Source: Telmatospirillum sp. (GTDB taxonomy: Bacteria > Pseudomonadota > Alphaproteobacteria > Rhodospirillales > Magnetospirillaceae). From it: DNA of 64,000 bases. A program made the translations under genes and the position numbers. Positions 36,159-46,913 of this stretch are shown piece by piece. The notes beneath the pieces were generated by a model. The model was not told the DNA's origin, made no database searches, and saw only the letters and a program-made list of their open reading frames with translations. The first letter of the stretch is position 1. Each line of letters starts with the position of its first letter. The stretch covers positions 62,001-126,000 of the forward strand of contig JARLJB010000175.1 of the NCBI GenBank assembly GCA_031291415.1. The letters run 5' to 3'.

Positions 36159-36698
36159 TCAGGCCCGGTGCAAACTGTCCGGCGGACAGAGTGATGCGGG
36201 CAGGACAGGCACGGAGCCTTCGTCACGCCATGGCAGTCCGTGGCGAGGGGCGAAATAGGCCATGACCCGCCTGTAAATGTCCTGTTTGAACTCGATGACG
36301 TGGGAGACCACGTCATCGGGCGTCATCCAACGCCAGGACGAAAACTCCGCATGTTCGGTGGCCACCACGATGTCGTCATCGCTGCCGGTGAATTTCAAGA
36401 GGAACCATCTGTGGCGTTGGCCTTGAAAACACCGGGCTCGTTTGGTGGTCGTGCTTTCGGGGTAATCGTAACCGAGCCACCCGGGGAAAACGTCGGCCGC
36501 AATGGCTCGATCGGTTCCCAACTCCTCGTTTAATTCACGAAAGACGGCCCGTTCCAGCGTTTCTGAGGTATCGATACCACCTTGTGGCATCTGCCAGGGG
36601 GGGCAGCGCCCATCTCTGCGGTGACCGGCGAATACCAAACCTTGGGAATTGACCAAAACAATACCAACCCCTGATCGATAACCCAGTGGTCCGTGCAT
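36159..36698 (-). CDS. rppH: RNA pyrophosphohydrolase (Nudix)
   Basis: A 179-residue enzyme that removes pyrophosphate from 5'-triphosphate mRNA and so starts decay. The Nudix box GGIDTSETLERAVFRELNEE is complete, preceded by the typical PPWQMPQ. An open N-terminal region of 50 codons exists upstream, but the ATG at 36698 (MHGPLGYRSGVGIVL) fits the usual family start and has GGGA upstream. The Asp/Glu-Nudix family also includes dinucleoside polyphosphate hydrolases, but the local sequence fits RppH best. Confidence 0.88.
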   Translation of the reverse strand: MHGPLGYRSGVGIVLVNSQGLVFAGHRRDGRCPPWQMPQGGIDTSETLERAVFRELNEELGTDRAIAADVFPGWLGYDYPESTTTKRARCFQGQRHRWFLLKFTGSDDDIVVATEHAEFSSWRWMTPDDVVSHVIEFKQDIYRRVMAYFAPRHGLPWRDEGSVPVLPASLCPPDSLHRA

Positions 36699-36792
36699 CC
36701 GAGCATTCCCAGAAATTAAAACGGTAGGATCGTACCATGGATGACCGACCGGAAAACTAGACGAAAGGTAACAATCAAAAATTATCGTTTGG

Positions 36793-37827
36793 TTATTTTT
36801 GGCGGGTTTCGGCTCGTATCTTGCGAAGCGCACTGGGCGGCCGGTCATGGAATCCGCCCCAGACTCGTCGAAGCTGACGGGGAGAGGAAAAACCGGCGCG
36901 TTCCGCCACCTGTTCCATATCGAGTGACGTTCGCTCGATCAGGTCGTGAGCCAGAGCTATCCGGACACGGTTGATGTAGTCGGGAATGCTGACCTCGGCC
37001 TGATCGTTGAACAGTCGTGACAGGTGCCGAGGACTGAGGCAGGCAATCCGCGCCAAATCCTTGAGCGGCCAGTCCCGGGTCGGCTCGGCGATGATCGCGT
37101 CCTGAACGCGGTGAATGGCCGGATGAATATGGTTGCGACCTTCGAGCCAGGGAGACAATTGCGGATCGGCGCCGCCACGCCTCAGATAGACGACGAGATA
37201 TCGCGCGACTGCCACGGCTACGGCAGGACCGACCATTTGCGCCACGGTATGCAGCATGAGGTCGATGCCCGCCGTAATCCCGGCGCTGGTCAGGCAACGA
37301 CCGTCCTCGACATAAAGCCGATTTTCCAAGATCCGCGCCGATGGCGCCAATCTGGCAAGTTCGGCGACGCAGCCATGGTGGGTGGTGCACTCCCGGCCAT
37401 CGAGAAGTCCGGCTCGCGCCGCCAGCAAGGCGCCGGAACAGATCGAGACGATCAGATGGCAGGGGCGCACAGTCCGGCGCAGCCAGTCGACGGTCGCCAT
37501 GGCGTCCGCCTCGTCCTCTGCCGGGGAGCGGTCGTTCGATCCCATGACCTCGTCGGTGGCGCCGGCCACGATGATGAAAGCGTCGTCCGGCAGACAATCC
37601 GGCAACGGTGCGATGCCGGTCAGCGGAAGGCCGATCGAACTGGCGACGGTCTCCGCTGCCGCGACATAGGTTACCGTGAAGCGCAGCCGGTTCTGCAAGA
37701 GATTGGTCTTTCGCAGCACCTCGATCGGGCCCGCGACGTCGAGGAGAAGCGTGCGCGGCGGCAGAACCACGACGACCGGCACCGTCACCGGGACTCCCCG
37801 GTCTTCCGGATGCTGGTTTTTCGTCAT
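36793..37827 (-). CDS. GlxA-type AraC regulator with GATase1-like domain
   Basis: A 344-residue regulator. The N-terminal DJ-1/GATase1-like domain (about residues 15-205) has the nucleophile-elbow region VSICSGALLAARAGLLDG with a Cys. The C-terminal AraC domain (about 235-335) has two HTH units (DLARIACLSPRHLSRLFN and QVAERAGFSSPRQLRRVW). Such proteins sense small nitrogen metabolites, for example arginine or betaine derivatives. It overlaps the isochorismatase-like gene by 4 bases, so the hydrolase is a likely target or partner. Confidence 0.88.
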   Translation of the reverse strand: MTKNQHPEDRGVPVTVPVVVVLPPRTLLLDVAGPIEVLRKTNLLQNRLRFTVTYVAAAETVASSIGLPLTGIAPLPDCLPDDAFIIVAGATDEVMGSNDRSPAEDEADAMATVDWLRRTVRPCHLIVSICSGALLAARAGLLDGRECTTHHGCVAELARLAPSARILENRLYVEDGRCLTSAGITAGIDLMLHTVAQMVGPAVAVAVARYLVVYLRRGGADPQLSPWLEGRNHIHPAIHRVQDAIIAEPTRDWPLKDLARIACLSPRHLSRLFNDQAEVSIPDYINRVRIALAHDLIERTSLDMEQVAERAGFSSPRQLRRVWGGFHDRPPSALRKIRAETRQK

Positions 37828-38390
37828 GCCGCCTGTTGTGGCGCCGCGTCGGCAAGCGCCTCCTCGACACTGGCAATCCGCGCGAAACGGTCTCTCAGCA
37901 CAAGCTCCGTGCGGGTCCGGATATCGGCGGGGCTGAAAACCTGTCCCAGCGGGTTCGTCATGGGAAAGGTCAATGTGGCCTCCCCGACATAGTCGACCAA
38001 GTAACCGAGATCGGAGGCATGGCGGGTCGTCGTTTCACAACATTGTTCAGTACGTAGGCCGGAAACGATGATCTTGCGAATGCCATGTTCGATGAGCCAG
38101 ACGTCGAGACCGCTGCCAACAAGGGCACTGTGACGCCGTTTCTGAAAGACCGCGGTTGGTGCCAGGGAAAGCGGAGCTAAAGCGCGGACATGCCCCGATG
38201 CCAAAGAAAACGGTCCGCTGTCGTCGACATGGAAGATTTGAACGACCGGGAGGCCGTGAGCCGCGGCACCGTCGATCAGCGCCTGCTGCCGTTCGAGATA
38301 GGATGGAAGATCCGCCTCGGACCAATAGGGGCGGTGGCGGAAGGATTCCTGCGCATCGATAACGAGCAAAGCTGCAGCATTTGGGGACAT
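37824..38390 (-). CDS. Isochorismatase-like cysteine hydrolase
   Basis: A 188-residue hydrolase. The catalytic Asp is in LLVIDAQESF (about D13), the Lys in QKRRHSAL and the Cys in GLRTEQCCETTTRHA; the two adjacent cysteines leave the nucleophile slightly ambiguous. The family hydrolyses amides or vinyl ethers such as nicotinamide, N-carbamoyl compounds or isochorismate. AAAGGG lies six bases before the ATG. It is coupled to the GlxA-type regulator, suggesting breakdown of a small amide or carbamoyl compound. Confidence 0.85.
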   Translation of the reverse strand: MSPNAAALLVIDAQESFRHRPYWSEADLPSYLERQQALIDGAAAHGLPVVQIFHVDDSGPFSLASGHVRALAPLSLAPTAVFQKRRHSALVGSGLDVWLIEHGIRKIIVSGLRTEQCCETTTRHASDLGYLVDYVGEATLTFPMTNPLGQVFSPADIRTRTELVLRDRFARIASVEEALADAAPQQAA

Positions 38391-38818
38391 CTAACGCCCT
38401 TTCATATCAAGGAATGTCCTCAGGCTAGCGCCATATGATACGGGGAAAAAGTCATGCCGGAGACAACAATCGGACATGAAACGCCATCTGTCTTCATATT
38501 CCGACAAGCTGGTCATGCCATGTTCAGGCGTCAGCTCTGCGGATCAAGCAGTACTATGCAGTATCGTTGCTGGCTAAAGTCAATTGGTCGCCAGGGTGTT
38601 GGGGACCGAATTCTCTCCCATCCCACCCCACCCAGGTTTCTGGCATTCTGGCGATTTGTTTCCTGTCTCCTTTGCAACCATCGCCCATCAAGCCGCCGAG
38701 GGAATCCTTCGGCGGCTTGGTCGCTTCATGGGGCCGTGGATTTGCGGGAGAGGAGTGCCCGCCGGTGTCGCAATCCCGGCGAGCGGGAACTCGCCGGGAT
38801 CCGATATGACGACCGATT
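38391..38818. other. Intergenic region with two perfect hairpins
   Basis: About 430 bases with no convincing gene; a plus-strand frame at 38454-38852 translates low-quality sequence and runs into dctA on the other strand. Two perfect 10-bp stems occur: AAGCCGCCGA/TCGGCGGCTT (38690-38718) and ATCCCGGCGA/TCGCCGGGAT (38773-38800). Neither is followed by a T-run on either strand. They may be dctA 3' structures or small REP elements. Confidence 0.5.
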
Positions 38819-40135
38819 TCAAATCGACCCCATGGCCGGCTTTTCGAAATAGGTCTGGTATTCCTTGAGGGCCTTGGTCTCGTCGAACTCGTCTTCCATT
38901 TTGGCGATCACCATGGTGGCAACACCGTTGCCAACCATGTTGGTCAGCGCGCGCGCCGTCGACATGAAACGGTCGATGCCCAGCAGCAATGCCAGACCTT
39001 CGATCGGCAAGGCGCCAGTCGCCGACATGGTGGCAGCCAAGGTGATGAAGCCGCCGCCGGTAACTGCCGCAGCTCCTTTCGATGTCACCATCAGGAGAAC
39101 CATGATCGACAGTTGCTGCCAGATCGACAGGTCGATGTTGTAGGCCTGGGCGATGAAGATGGCCGCCATCGACAGATAGATCGAAGTGCCGTCAAGATTG
39201 AAGGAATAACCTGTCGGGATGACCAGTCCGACCACCGGTTTGGCACATCCCAGACGCTGCAGCTTTTCCATCATGCGCGGCAGCACCGTTTCCGAGGAAG
39301 AGGTGCCCAGCACAATCATCAGTTCGTCCTTGAAGTAGGCCAGGAAGCGGAAAATCGAGAAGCCGTAGATCCTGGCGATGCTGCCCAGAACAAACACGAC
39401 GAACAGCACCATGGTCAGCAGGACGCCCAGCAGCAGTTCTCCGAGGGACGTCAGAGAACTGACGCCGAACTTGCCGATAGTGAAGGCGATGGCGCCGAAG
39501 GCGCCGATCGGCGCGTAATACATGACGATGTTGATGACGCCGAAGAAGGCGTAAGAAAGCCGTTCGAGAAAATCCTCGACCGGCTTGCCCTTTTCGCCCA
39601 GCACCGACAAGGCAGCGCCGAACAACACCGAGAAGAAGAGAATTTGCAGAAGATCTCCCGATCCAAAAGCGCCGATCAGATTGTCGGGGACGATATGCAT
39701 CAGGATTTCCAACGTGCCTTGCGACTTTGCCGCCGCCGTGGCGTATTGCGCGACTTCCGCGCTGTTCACGGCGCCCGCGACAACGTTCATGCCGCGTCCC
39801 GGTCCCATGACATTGACCAGGATCAGGCCGATGGCCAAGGCGAAGGTGGTGACCACCTCGAAGTAGATCAGCGCCTTCAGTCCGACTTTGCCGACCTTCT
39901 TCATGTCGCCGACGCTGGCGATGCCGGTGACGACGGTGAGGAAGATGACGGGGCCGACAACCATCTTGACCAGCTTGATGAAGATGTCGCCCAGCGGTTT
40001 CATTTCCTTCCCGATGTCGGGCCAGACATGGCCGACCACAATGCCGACAATGATGGCGACCAACACCTGAAAGGTCAGGTCGGCATAGAGTTTCTTCTTT
40101 TTCTTGACCTTGACCGAACTCCCGGAGATCTGCAT
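38819..40135 (-). CDS. dctA: C4-dicarboxylate:H+/Na+ symporter
   Basis: A 438-residue inner-membrane transporter (DAACS family) that takes up succinate, fumarate and malate. Typical segments are the serine-rich loop [33 protein letters not shown] and [22 protein letters not shown] precedes the ATG. A perfect sigma-54 promoter (40193-40208) and two palindromic enhancer sites lie upstream, and the divergent genes encode the DctB/DctD pair, so expression should be induced by external C4-dicarboxylates. Confidence 0.95.
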   Translation of the reverse strand: MQISGSSVKVKKKKKLYADLTFQVLVAIIVGIVVGHVWPDIGKEMKPLGDIFIKLVKMVVGPVIFLTVVTGIASVGDMKKVGKVGLKALIYFEVVTTFALAIGLILVNVMGPGRGMNVVAGAVNSAEVAQYATAAAKSQGTLEILMHIVPDNLIGAFGSGDLLQILFFSVLFGAALSVLGEKGKPVEDFLERLSYAFFGVINIVMYYAPIGAFGAIAFTIGKFGVSSLTSLGELLLGVLLTMVLFVVFVLGSIARIYGFSIFRFLAYFKDELMIVLGTSSSETVLPRMMEKLQRLGCAKPVVGLVIPTGYSFNLDGTSIYLSMAAIFIAQAYNIDLSIWQQLSIMVLLMVTSKGAAAVTGGGFITLAATMSATGALPIEGLALLLGIDRFMSTARALTNMVGNGVATMVIAKMEDEFDETKALKEYQTYFEKPAMGSI

Positions 40136-40192
40136 ATCGGTTTCCTCTAAGACGCGCCGCCACAGGGCGGCTTCTTTCGGTTTTGAGATATC

Positions 40193-40208
40193 AGCAAGAT
40201 ACGTGCCA
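40193..40208 (-). promoter_or_regulatory. Sigma-54 (-24/-12) promoter of dctA
   Basis: Read on the minus strand, TGGCACGTATCTTGCT matches the consensus TGGCACG-N4-TTGCW at every defined position. It lies 58 bases before the dctA start codon. Confidence 0.9.
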
Positions 40209-40246
40209 CGGAGAACGCCAGGGAAACCGCCTTGTTGCTAACAGGC

Positions 40247-40300
40247 ATGGCTGGATTTTCGCTCATTATGCCGATTAGGCATGTGTGGATTTTCGCACAT
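40247..40300. promoter_or_regulatory. Tandem DctD-type enhancer sites
   Basis: ATGTGTGGATTTTCGCACAT (40281-40300) is a near-perfect dyad of the DctD type (TGTGCGGA..TCCGCACA). ATGGCTGGATTTTCGCTCAT (40247-40266) is a weaker copy in the same register, 34 bases nearer dctA, about three helical turns. They sit 39 and 73 bases upstream of the sigma-54 promoter and just before dctB, so bound DctD could also affect dctBD. Confidence 0.8.
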
Positions 40301-40357
40301 TGAGATAAGATCGTATCGGCCAAACGTGCTGTTCGTAAGATAATTTCGAGGTTGGCT

Positions 40358-42222
40358 GTGTTGCATGGGGAGACCAATCTGTCCGCCGATGGCAGGGCGG
40401 CGAGACCCGCCGGGGTTCCCGGGAGCGGACAACCGGAACGTTGGCGATGGCCACTGCTGTTGGCTGGTATCATCGTCGTTCTGGCGATGGTCGGAGGGGT
40501 TTCCTGGAAAACAACTATTTGGGCGGAGAACCAATCCTATGCCCGGCTGGCCGAAGAAGGCCGGGATCGGCTGATCCTCTACGGCGCGGCCCTGCACAGC
40601 GAAGTCGAGAAATCCCGAAATATTCCACTGGTGTTGGCAAGTGATCCCAGCGTGGTCGCGATCTTAGGCTTTCCGCCGCAGGGCGGTGGTGAGCTGGAGG
40701 CAGAGACGAGTGCGCTTAACCGACGTTTGCAGGCTTTGAACGAGAGTCTGGCGACCTCGGCGATCTATCTGCTGGATGACAAGGGACTGACGTTGGCGGC
40801 CAGCAATTGGAACGACGGATCCGGAAGCTTCGTCGGCCAGAAATTCGACTTTCGTCCCTATTTCCTGGCGGCCATGCAAGGTCAACCGGGACGCTATTTC
40901 GCCTTGGGATCGACATCGAATCGTCCCGGTTACTATATCGCCATGCCGGTGCGGCGGGATGGCCGGATCCTTGGCGTGGTGGTGGTCAAGACCGCCATGG
41001 ATGATCTGGAGCATGGCTGGTCGGGAGGCGGCGAGAAAGTCTTCGTTGCCGACCATAGCGGTATCGTCTTTCTGACCAATGTGGCCTCCTGGCGGTTTCG
41101 CACCGCGGCGTCGCTCGACCACGAGGCCCGTCTGCGGATCGATGCCAGCCGCCAATATGGCGAGGCGGCGCCGCTCGCGCCGCTCGATCTGCAGGAAGAT
41201 GGGCTGCTGGCCAGTTTGGATGGCAACCGTTATGTGATGGTTTCGCAGGTTCTTCCGGACGGCGACGATTGGACGCTTCATGTGTTTCTGAATATCGACG
41301 CCGCCAGGGCGCAGGCCCGCAATCTCGGCTTCCTGACGGCGGCTTGCCTGGCACTGGCTTTTCTTATCGTCATCTCGGCTCTGCAACGCGCCCGGCTGAT
41401 GCGGCTCTACACACGGGATCTTGAGCAGAGGGTGGCCGAACGCACGGCGGCGCTGGTCGATGCCAATCATCGGCTGCAGTCGGAAGTCGCGTTTCGTCAA
41501 CGGGCGGAGGTCGACCTGACGGCCAAACAAGAGGAACTGGTGCAAGCGACCAAGCTGGCGGCGCTCGGGCAGATGTCGGCCGGCATGGTGCACGAGATCA
41601 ATCAGCCTTTGACCGCCCTTCGTTCCTATGCCGACAACGCTGTGACTTTGCTGGGGCTGGGGCGTTCGGAACAGGTTCGCGATAATCTTGCCGAGATCGC
41701 CGGGCTGACCGAGCGCATCGCCCGGATTACCGGTCAGCTCAAGCAGTTCGCCCGCAAGAGCACGGGGGCCGCCGAACCCGTGGCCGTCCGGGCGGTGACG
41801 GCCGGCGCCTTGTCTTTGATAGCGGGCCGTTTGCGCAATGAATGGGTCGAACTCAGTTGGGAGCCGCCGGCCGACGACGTGATGGTTTGGGGCGACGACG
41901 TGCGGCTGCAGCAGGTGTTGATCAACATTTTGCGCAATGCGCTGGACGCCATGCGTGGGCAAGCCTTGCCCCGGCTTTCGTTGACCTGTTGGGGCGACGG
42001 GGACAAGGTGTGGCTGGCGGTGGCCGACAATGGGCCGGGAATCCCAGCCAGTGTGATGCCCCATATCTTCGACCCCTTCTTCACGACCAAGGCGGCCGGC
42101 GAGGGTCTGGGGTTGGGTTTGTCCATTTCCGAGGGGATCATTCGTGATCTCGGTGGGCAATTGACCGCCGCCGACGGACAAGAAGGCGGTGCCGTTTTCA
42201 CCATTACTTTACGTCGGGCCTG

Positions 42223-42223
<1 letters not shown>
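40358..42223 (+). CDS. dctB: C4-dicarboxylate sensor histidine kinase
   Basis: A 621-residue kinase. One transmembrane helix (about residues 32-52), a large periplasmic double-PDC sensor (about 55-320), and a second helix (about 327-348) lead to a coiled coil. The HisKA box GQMSAGMVHEINQPLTALR carries phospho-acceptor about H412; the ATP domain has an N box (NILRNALDA) and G boxes (DNGPGIP, GLGLGLS). No ATG is available. GTG at 40358 follows CGAGG by six bases; TTG at 40352 or 40361 is also possible. Its stop overlaps the dctD start. Confidence 0.92.
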
Positions 42224-43566
<1,343 letters not shown>

Positions 43567-43621
43567 TATCTATGGTGGACGAGTGTTCCGCAATCTCTTC
43601 TTCTAACCAGGGGAGTGCGCC

Positions 43622-44371
43622 ATGTCCCATCCGCACATCTTGCCGACTGTCGTTTGCAGCCGCCAGGGAATGGCGCGTTTTTGCGGAGTCGACGTGCCAG
43701 ATCACCTGCAGGCGCTGGTGGTCGAACGGACGACCTGCCCGAACGGCAATCCGGACTGCGCCTGTAACCCGGTGGTATCGATCGTCGGCGGTATCGATGA
43801 GGCCGGTATAGGGCAGGCGCTCACCGATTTCGGCGGCTGTGTCGAGGTCGCCGACGGCAAACTATTGGCAGGCCCGCATTTGCAGGAGGCTTTGGCAAGC
43901 AATGCGCTTTACATGGCCTTGTCGACGGCGACCGCCTATTCCCTGGCCCCCGCCCATCTGTTTTGCGATGTGCTGGCCAAAAGGCTCGCTCTTGGCGACA
44001 AGCTTCGCGATGGCATTGAGCTGGCGGTGCATGAAGCGATCATCAACGGCCTCTTGCACGGAAATCTCGAGATTTCCTCCGACGATCGACAGACGCTCGC
44101 AGGATTTGAAAAGTTCTGCGCGGAGGTGGCTGCGAAGTTGACCGTTCCATCGCTGGCCGACCGCTGCATCGAGGTGTTCGCTGTGGCAGACTTGGCGACA
44201 GTCACCCTTTCGGTCGTTGACAGTGGCCCCGGTTATACGTCGGCTTTGGTGTCGGCGCCGGACGAACCCGAAAAGAAATCGGGACGGGGGCTCAAGCTCA
44301 TTAGTCATTTCGCCGATCATGTCGAGATCGGCGATGGTGGCCGCAAGCTCTCGATGCGGTTCGTCCGATGA
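43622..44371 (+). CDS. RsbW-like HATPase protein with Cys-rich N-terminus
   Basis: A 249-residue protein. The C-terminal half (about residues 110-249) is a serine-kinase-type HATPase: N box ELAVHEAIINGLLHG, G1 VVDSGPGY, G2 SGRGLKLI. Such domains act as anti-sigma kinases in partner-switching systems. The first 75 residues hold six cysteines (C12, C21, C39, C46, C48, C73), including CPNGNPDCAC, a possible metal or iron-sulfur site; I do not recognise this part. AGGGGAG precedes the ATG. The stop overlaps the next gene by 4 bases. No STAS antagonist or sigma factor is adjacent. Confidence 0.78.
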   Translation: MSHPHILPTVVCSRQGMARFCGVDVPDHLQALVVERTTCPNGNPDCACNPVVSIVGGIDEAGIGQALTDFGGCVEVADGKLLAGPHLQEALASNALYMALSTATAYSLAPAHLFCDVLAKRLALGDKLRDGIELAVHEAIINGLLHGNLEISSDDRQTLAGFEKFCAEVAAKLTVPSLADRCIEVFAVADLATVTLSVVDSGPGYTSALVSAPDEPEKKSGRGLKLISHFADHVEIGDGGRKLSMRFVR

Positions 44372-45567
44372 TCGCCGACGACTCGACGCTTGAGACGGAA
44401 CAGGAAACCTCCGTCGATTTATCGGACTGCCGGGTTCTGGTTGTCGACGACACGCCGTCGGGTCGCCAACTGATGTCTGCCCTGTTGGGAGCGGCAGGCG
44501 TGCGGACAATCGAATTCGCGCGTGACGGCGCGGAGGGTCTTGCCGAAATCGAGAAGGGCGTGCCGGACCTGGTGATCTTCGATATCGCCATGCCGGACAT
44601 GGACGGCGCCGAATTCTGCCGGCGGCTGCGCGCCGATGAGAGATTGCGGCAATTGCCGCTATTGGCTGTGACGGCCCGTGATGGCGCCGCCGATCGCAGC
44701 GCGATCTTTCGTGCCGGGGCCACCGATTTTATCACCACGCCGATTCACGGCGCGGAACTGATCGCCCGGGTTCGCAGCCATCTGGAAAACCGTCTGCTGA
44801 TCCGCAGCCTGCAGGAACATGTGAAATTGATGCAGTGGGAACTGGAACTCGCCCGCTACATGCAGGAAAATTTGCTGCCGCGTCCCGAGACGCTGAGGAC
44901 GATTGCCGCGACGACCGGCCTTAGCGTGTCGTCGCATTTCCAGCCGTCGTCCGAATTGGGGGGCGATCTGTGGGCCGTGCATCCGTTCGGGGACGGGCGC
45001 ACCGGTGTTTCGATCGTCGATTTCGCCGGTCATGGATTGGCCGCTGCCCTCAATACTTTTCGCCTGCACGCCTTGATGAGCGAGATTTTGCCCGACCCGG
45101 CCGATCCCGCCGGTTTTCTGACGCTGTTGAACGAGGGTCTGGTCGAACTGCTGCCAAGCGGACAGTTCGCCACAATGTTTTTCGCTGTCATTGACAGCCG
45201 GCAGGGGGTGCTTACCTTCGCCGCCGCCGGTTCGCCGAAACCGGTCGTTGCCAATCACGATGTTTCTTTTCTCGACAGCAGCGGCCTGCCTCTCGGCATC
45301 ACCACCGAGGCGCGGTACGAAAACCGGAAAGTACCCTTTCCGGAAGGGTCCGTTCTGTTGCTCTACAGCGATGCCCTGACGGAAAGCGCCGACCGGTCGG
45401 GGCATTGCCTCGGTTTGCCGGATCTGGCCGCCATGGTCGCCGCCGGCCGGCAGCGAGACAGCGGGGCGCCAATGGGGCCGTTGTTGTCGCGGTTTCTGAT
45501 GACGCATGCGCCGATCGTCGACGACCTTACCGTCCTCTGGTTACGCCAGGGGCCGCTGCCGCTCTGA
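44368..45567 (+). CDS. REC-PP2C (RsbU/SpoIIE-type) phosphatase response regulator
   Basis: A 399-residue protein. The receiver domain (about residues 21-140) has acceptor Asp in VIFDIAMPDMDG, though the usual Lys region reads FITTPIHG, so the switch lysine appears replaced. A linker helix with ELARYMQENLLPRP leads to a PP2C/SpoIIE phosphatase domain (about 185-395) with metal-binding GGDLWAV, DFAGHGLAAAL, YSDALTES and VDDLTVL. It would dephosphorylate a STAS antagonist protein, opposing the HATPase protein encoded just upstream. The two genes are coupled by a 4-base overlap. Confidence 0.85.
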   Translation: MIADDSTLETEQETSVDLSDCRVLVVDDTPSGRQLMSALLGAAGVRTIEFARDGAEGLAEIEKGVPDLVIFDIAMPDMDGAEFCRRLRADERLRQLPLLAVTARDGAADRSAIFRAGATDFITTPIHGAELIARVRSHLENRLLIRSLQEHVKLMQWELELARYMQENLLPRPETLRTIAATTGLSVSSHFQPSSELGGDLWAVHPFGDGRTGVSIVDFAGHGLAAALNTFRLHALMSEILPDPADPAGFLTLLNEGLVELLPSGQFATMFFAVIDSRQGVLTFAAAGSPKPVVANHDVSFLDSSGLPLGITTEARYENRKVPFPEGSVLLLYSDALTESADRSGHCLGLPDLAAMVAAGRQRDSGAPMGPLLSRFLMTHAPIVDDLTVLWLRQGPLPL

Positions 45568-45636
45568 CCGGACATCCGCGGCTTCCAGAAAACTCACCCT
45601 CGAAAAAGGCTTGACGATCGGCTTGTCGCTGATGCT

Positions 45637-45656
45637 AAGTAACTAAATAGTTACTT
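45637..45656. promoter_or_regulatory. Operator palindrome of the uronide operon
   Basis: AAGTAACTAAATAGTTACTT is a perfect 20-bp palindrome 44 bases before the first gene. A TTGACG -35-like hexamer lies at 45611-45616, so the palindrome covers or follows the -10 region and should repress when bound. A related palindrome (TAACCA-AA-TGGTTA) lies at the TetR gene at 56631-56644, and a half-site (AATAGTTAC) at 46860-46868. Confidence 0.7.
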
Positions 45657-45699
45657 GTGGACTTTCCGGGCTACGAAAATCGGCAGGAGGATGCGGACA

Positions 45700-46854
45700 A
45701 TGAGCGTGAAACGCATTGGTATCGTGATGAACGGCGTGACCGGCCGTATGGGGATGAACCAACACCTGATTCGCAGCATCGCGGCGATCATGGCCGATGG
45801 CGGTGTTCGCCTGAAGTCCGGCGACGTCATCATGCCCGATCCCATTCTGGTCGGGCGCAACGAGAGTAAGCTTGCCGCCTTGGCAAAGGCGCATGGAGTG
45901 TCCCGTTGGACGACCGACATCGATGCGGCGATCAAGGATTCCAAGGATGAGATCTTCTTCGACGCGGCGACCACGCAGTTGCGCGCGGAACTGGTCAAGC
46001 GCGCCATCGAGGCCGGCAAGCATATCTATTGCGAAAAGCCGACCGCCGACAACCTCGACACCGCCGTCGAGATGGCGAGCCTCGCCAAGCGTCATGGCAT
46101 TAAGCACGGTGTGGTGCAGGACAAGCTGTTCCTGCCCGGCTTGCGCAAGCTGAAGACCGTCATCGACAGTGGCTTTCTTGGCCGTATTCTCTCGGTGCGT
46201 GGCGAGTTCGGCTATTGGGTGTTCGAAGGCGACTGGTACCCCGCCCAACGCCCGGCCTGGAACTACAAGCTGGCCGAGGGCGGCGGGATCATCCTCGATA
46301 TGCTGTGCCACTGGCGCTATGTCCTCGACAACGTCTTCGGCAATGTCCGTTCCGTTTCCTGTCTGGGGGCGACGCACATTCCAGAGCGCGTCGACGACGA
46401 TGGCAAGCCTTACGCGGCCGATGCCGACGACGCGGCTTACGCGACCTTCCAGTTGGACGGCGGCGTCGTTGCGCAGATCAATTCCTCGTGGTGTACCAGG
46501 GTGCGTCGCGATGACCTGGTGACCTTTCATGTCGACGGGACGCTGGGATCGGCGGTCGCCGGTCTGCATAAATGCTGGACACAGGCCCGGGTCAATACTC
46601 CAAAACCGGTGTGGAATCCGGATATCCCGCAGACGATCAACTTCTTCGAGAATTGGCAGGAAGTCCCCGACAACAGCGTCTATCCGAACGGATTCCGTGT
46701 TCAGTGGGAGATGTTCTTGCGTCACGTGGCCGGCGATCTTCCAGAGTTCCCCTGGAATCTCGAGGCTGGGGCGCGGGGCGTGCAGCTTGCCGAGGCGGGA
46801 TTGCGCTCCTGGCAGGAACGGCGCTGGGTCGATCTTCCAGACCTGAGTTTCTAG
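45700..46854 (+). CDS. Gfo/Idh/MocA-family oxidoreductase
   Basis: A 384-residue NAD(P)-dependent sugar dehydrogenase-like protein. The Rossmann start reads GIVMNGVTGRMGMNQHL, and the family lysine motif is CEKPTADNL (EKP). The C-terminal domain holds LAEGGGIILDMLCHWRYV, with the Asp and His expected near the substrate. The ATG at 45700 has AGGAGG nine bases upstream; an upstream frame from 45655 overlaps the operator. It is the first gene of a four-gene operon with a sugar isomerase, a GH88-like hydrolase and an SDR, so the substrate is probably a uronate derivative. Confidence 0.85.
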   Translation: MSVKRIGIVMNGVTGRMGMNQHLIRSIAAIMADGGVRLKSGDVIMPDPILVGRNESKLAALAKAHGVSRWTTDIDAAIKDSKDEIFFDAATTQLRAELVKRAIEAGKHIYCEKPTADNLDTAVEMASLAKRHGIKHGVVQDKLFLPGLRKLKTVIDSGFLGRILSVRGEFGYWVFEGDWYPAQRPAWNYKLAEGGGIILDMLCHWRYVLDNVFGNVRSVSCLGATHIPERVDDDGKPYAADADDAAYATFQLDGGVVAQINSSWCTRVRRDDLVTFHVDGTLGSAVAGLHKCWTQARVNTPKPVWNPDIPQTINFFENWQEVPDNSVYPNGFRVQWEMFLRHVAGDLPEFPWNLEAGARGVQLAEAGLRSWQERRWVDLPDLSF

Positions 46855-46913
46855 AACCGAATAGTTACCCATCCAGGTGACGGGGGGCTTGGAGGTCAAG
46901 GGAGTATCGAAAA

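Noticed and set aside
38454..38852. 132-codon frame before dctA
   Set aside because: No site, poor composition, runs into dctA on the opposite strand, and includes the two hairpins.
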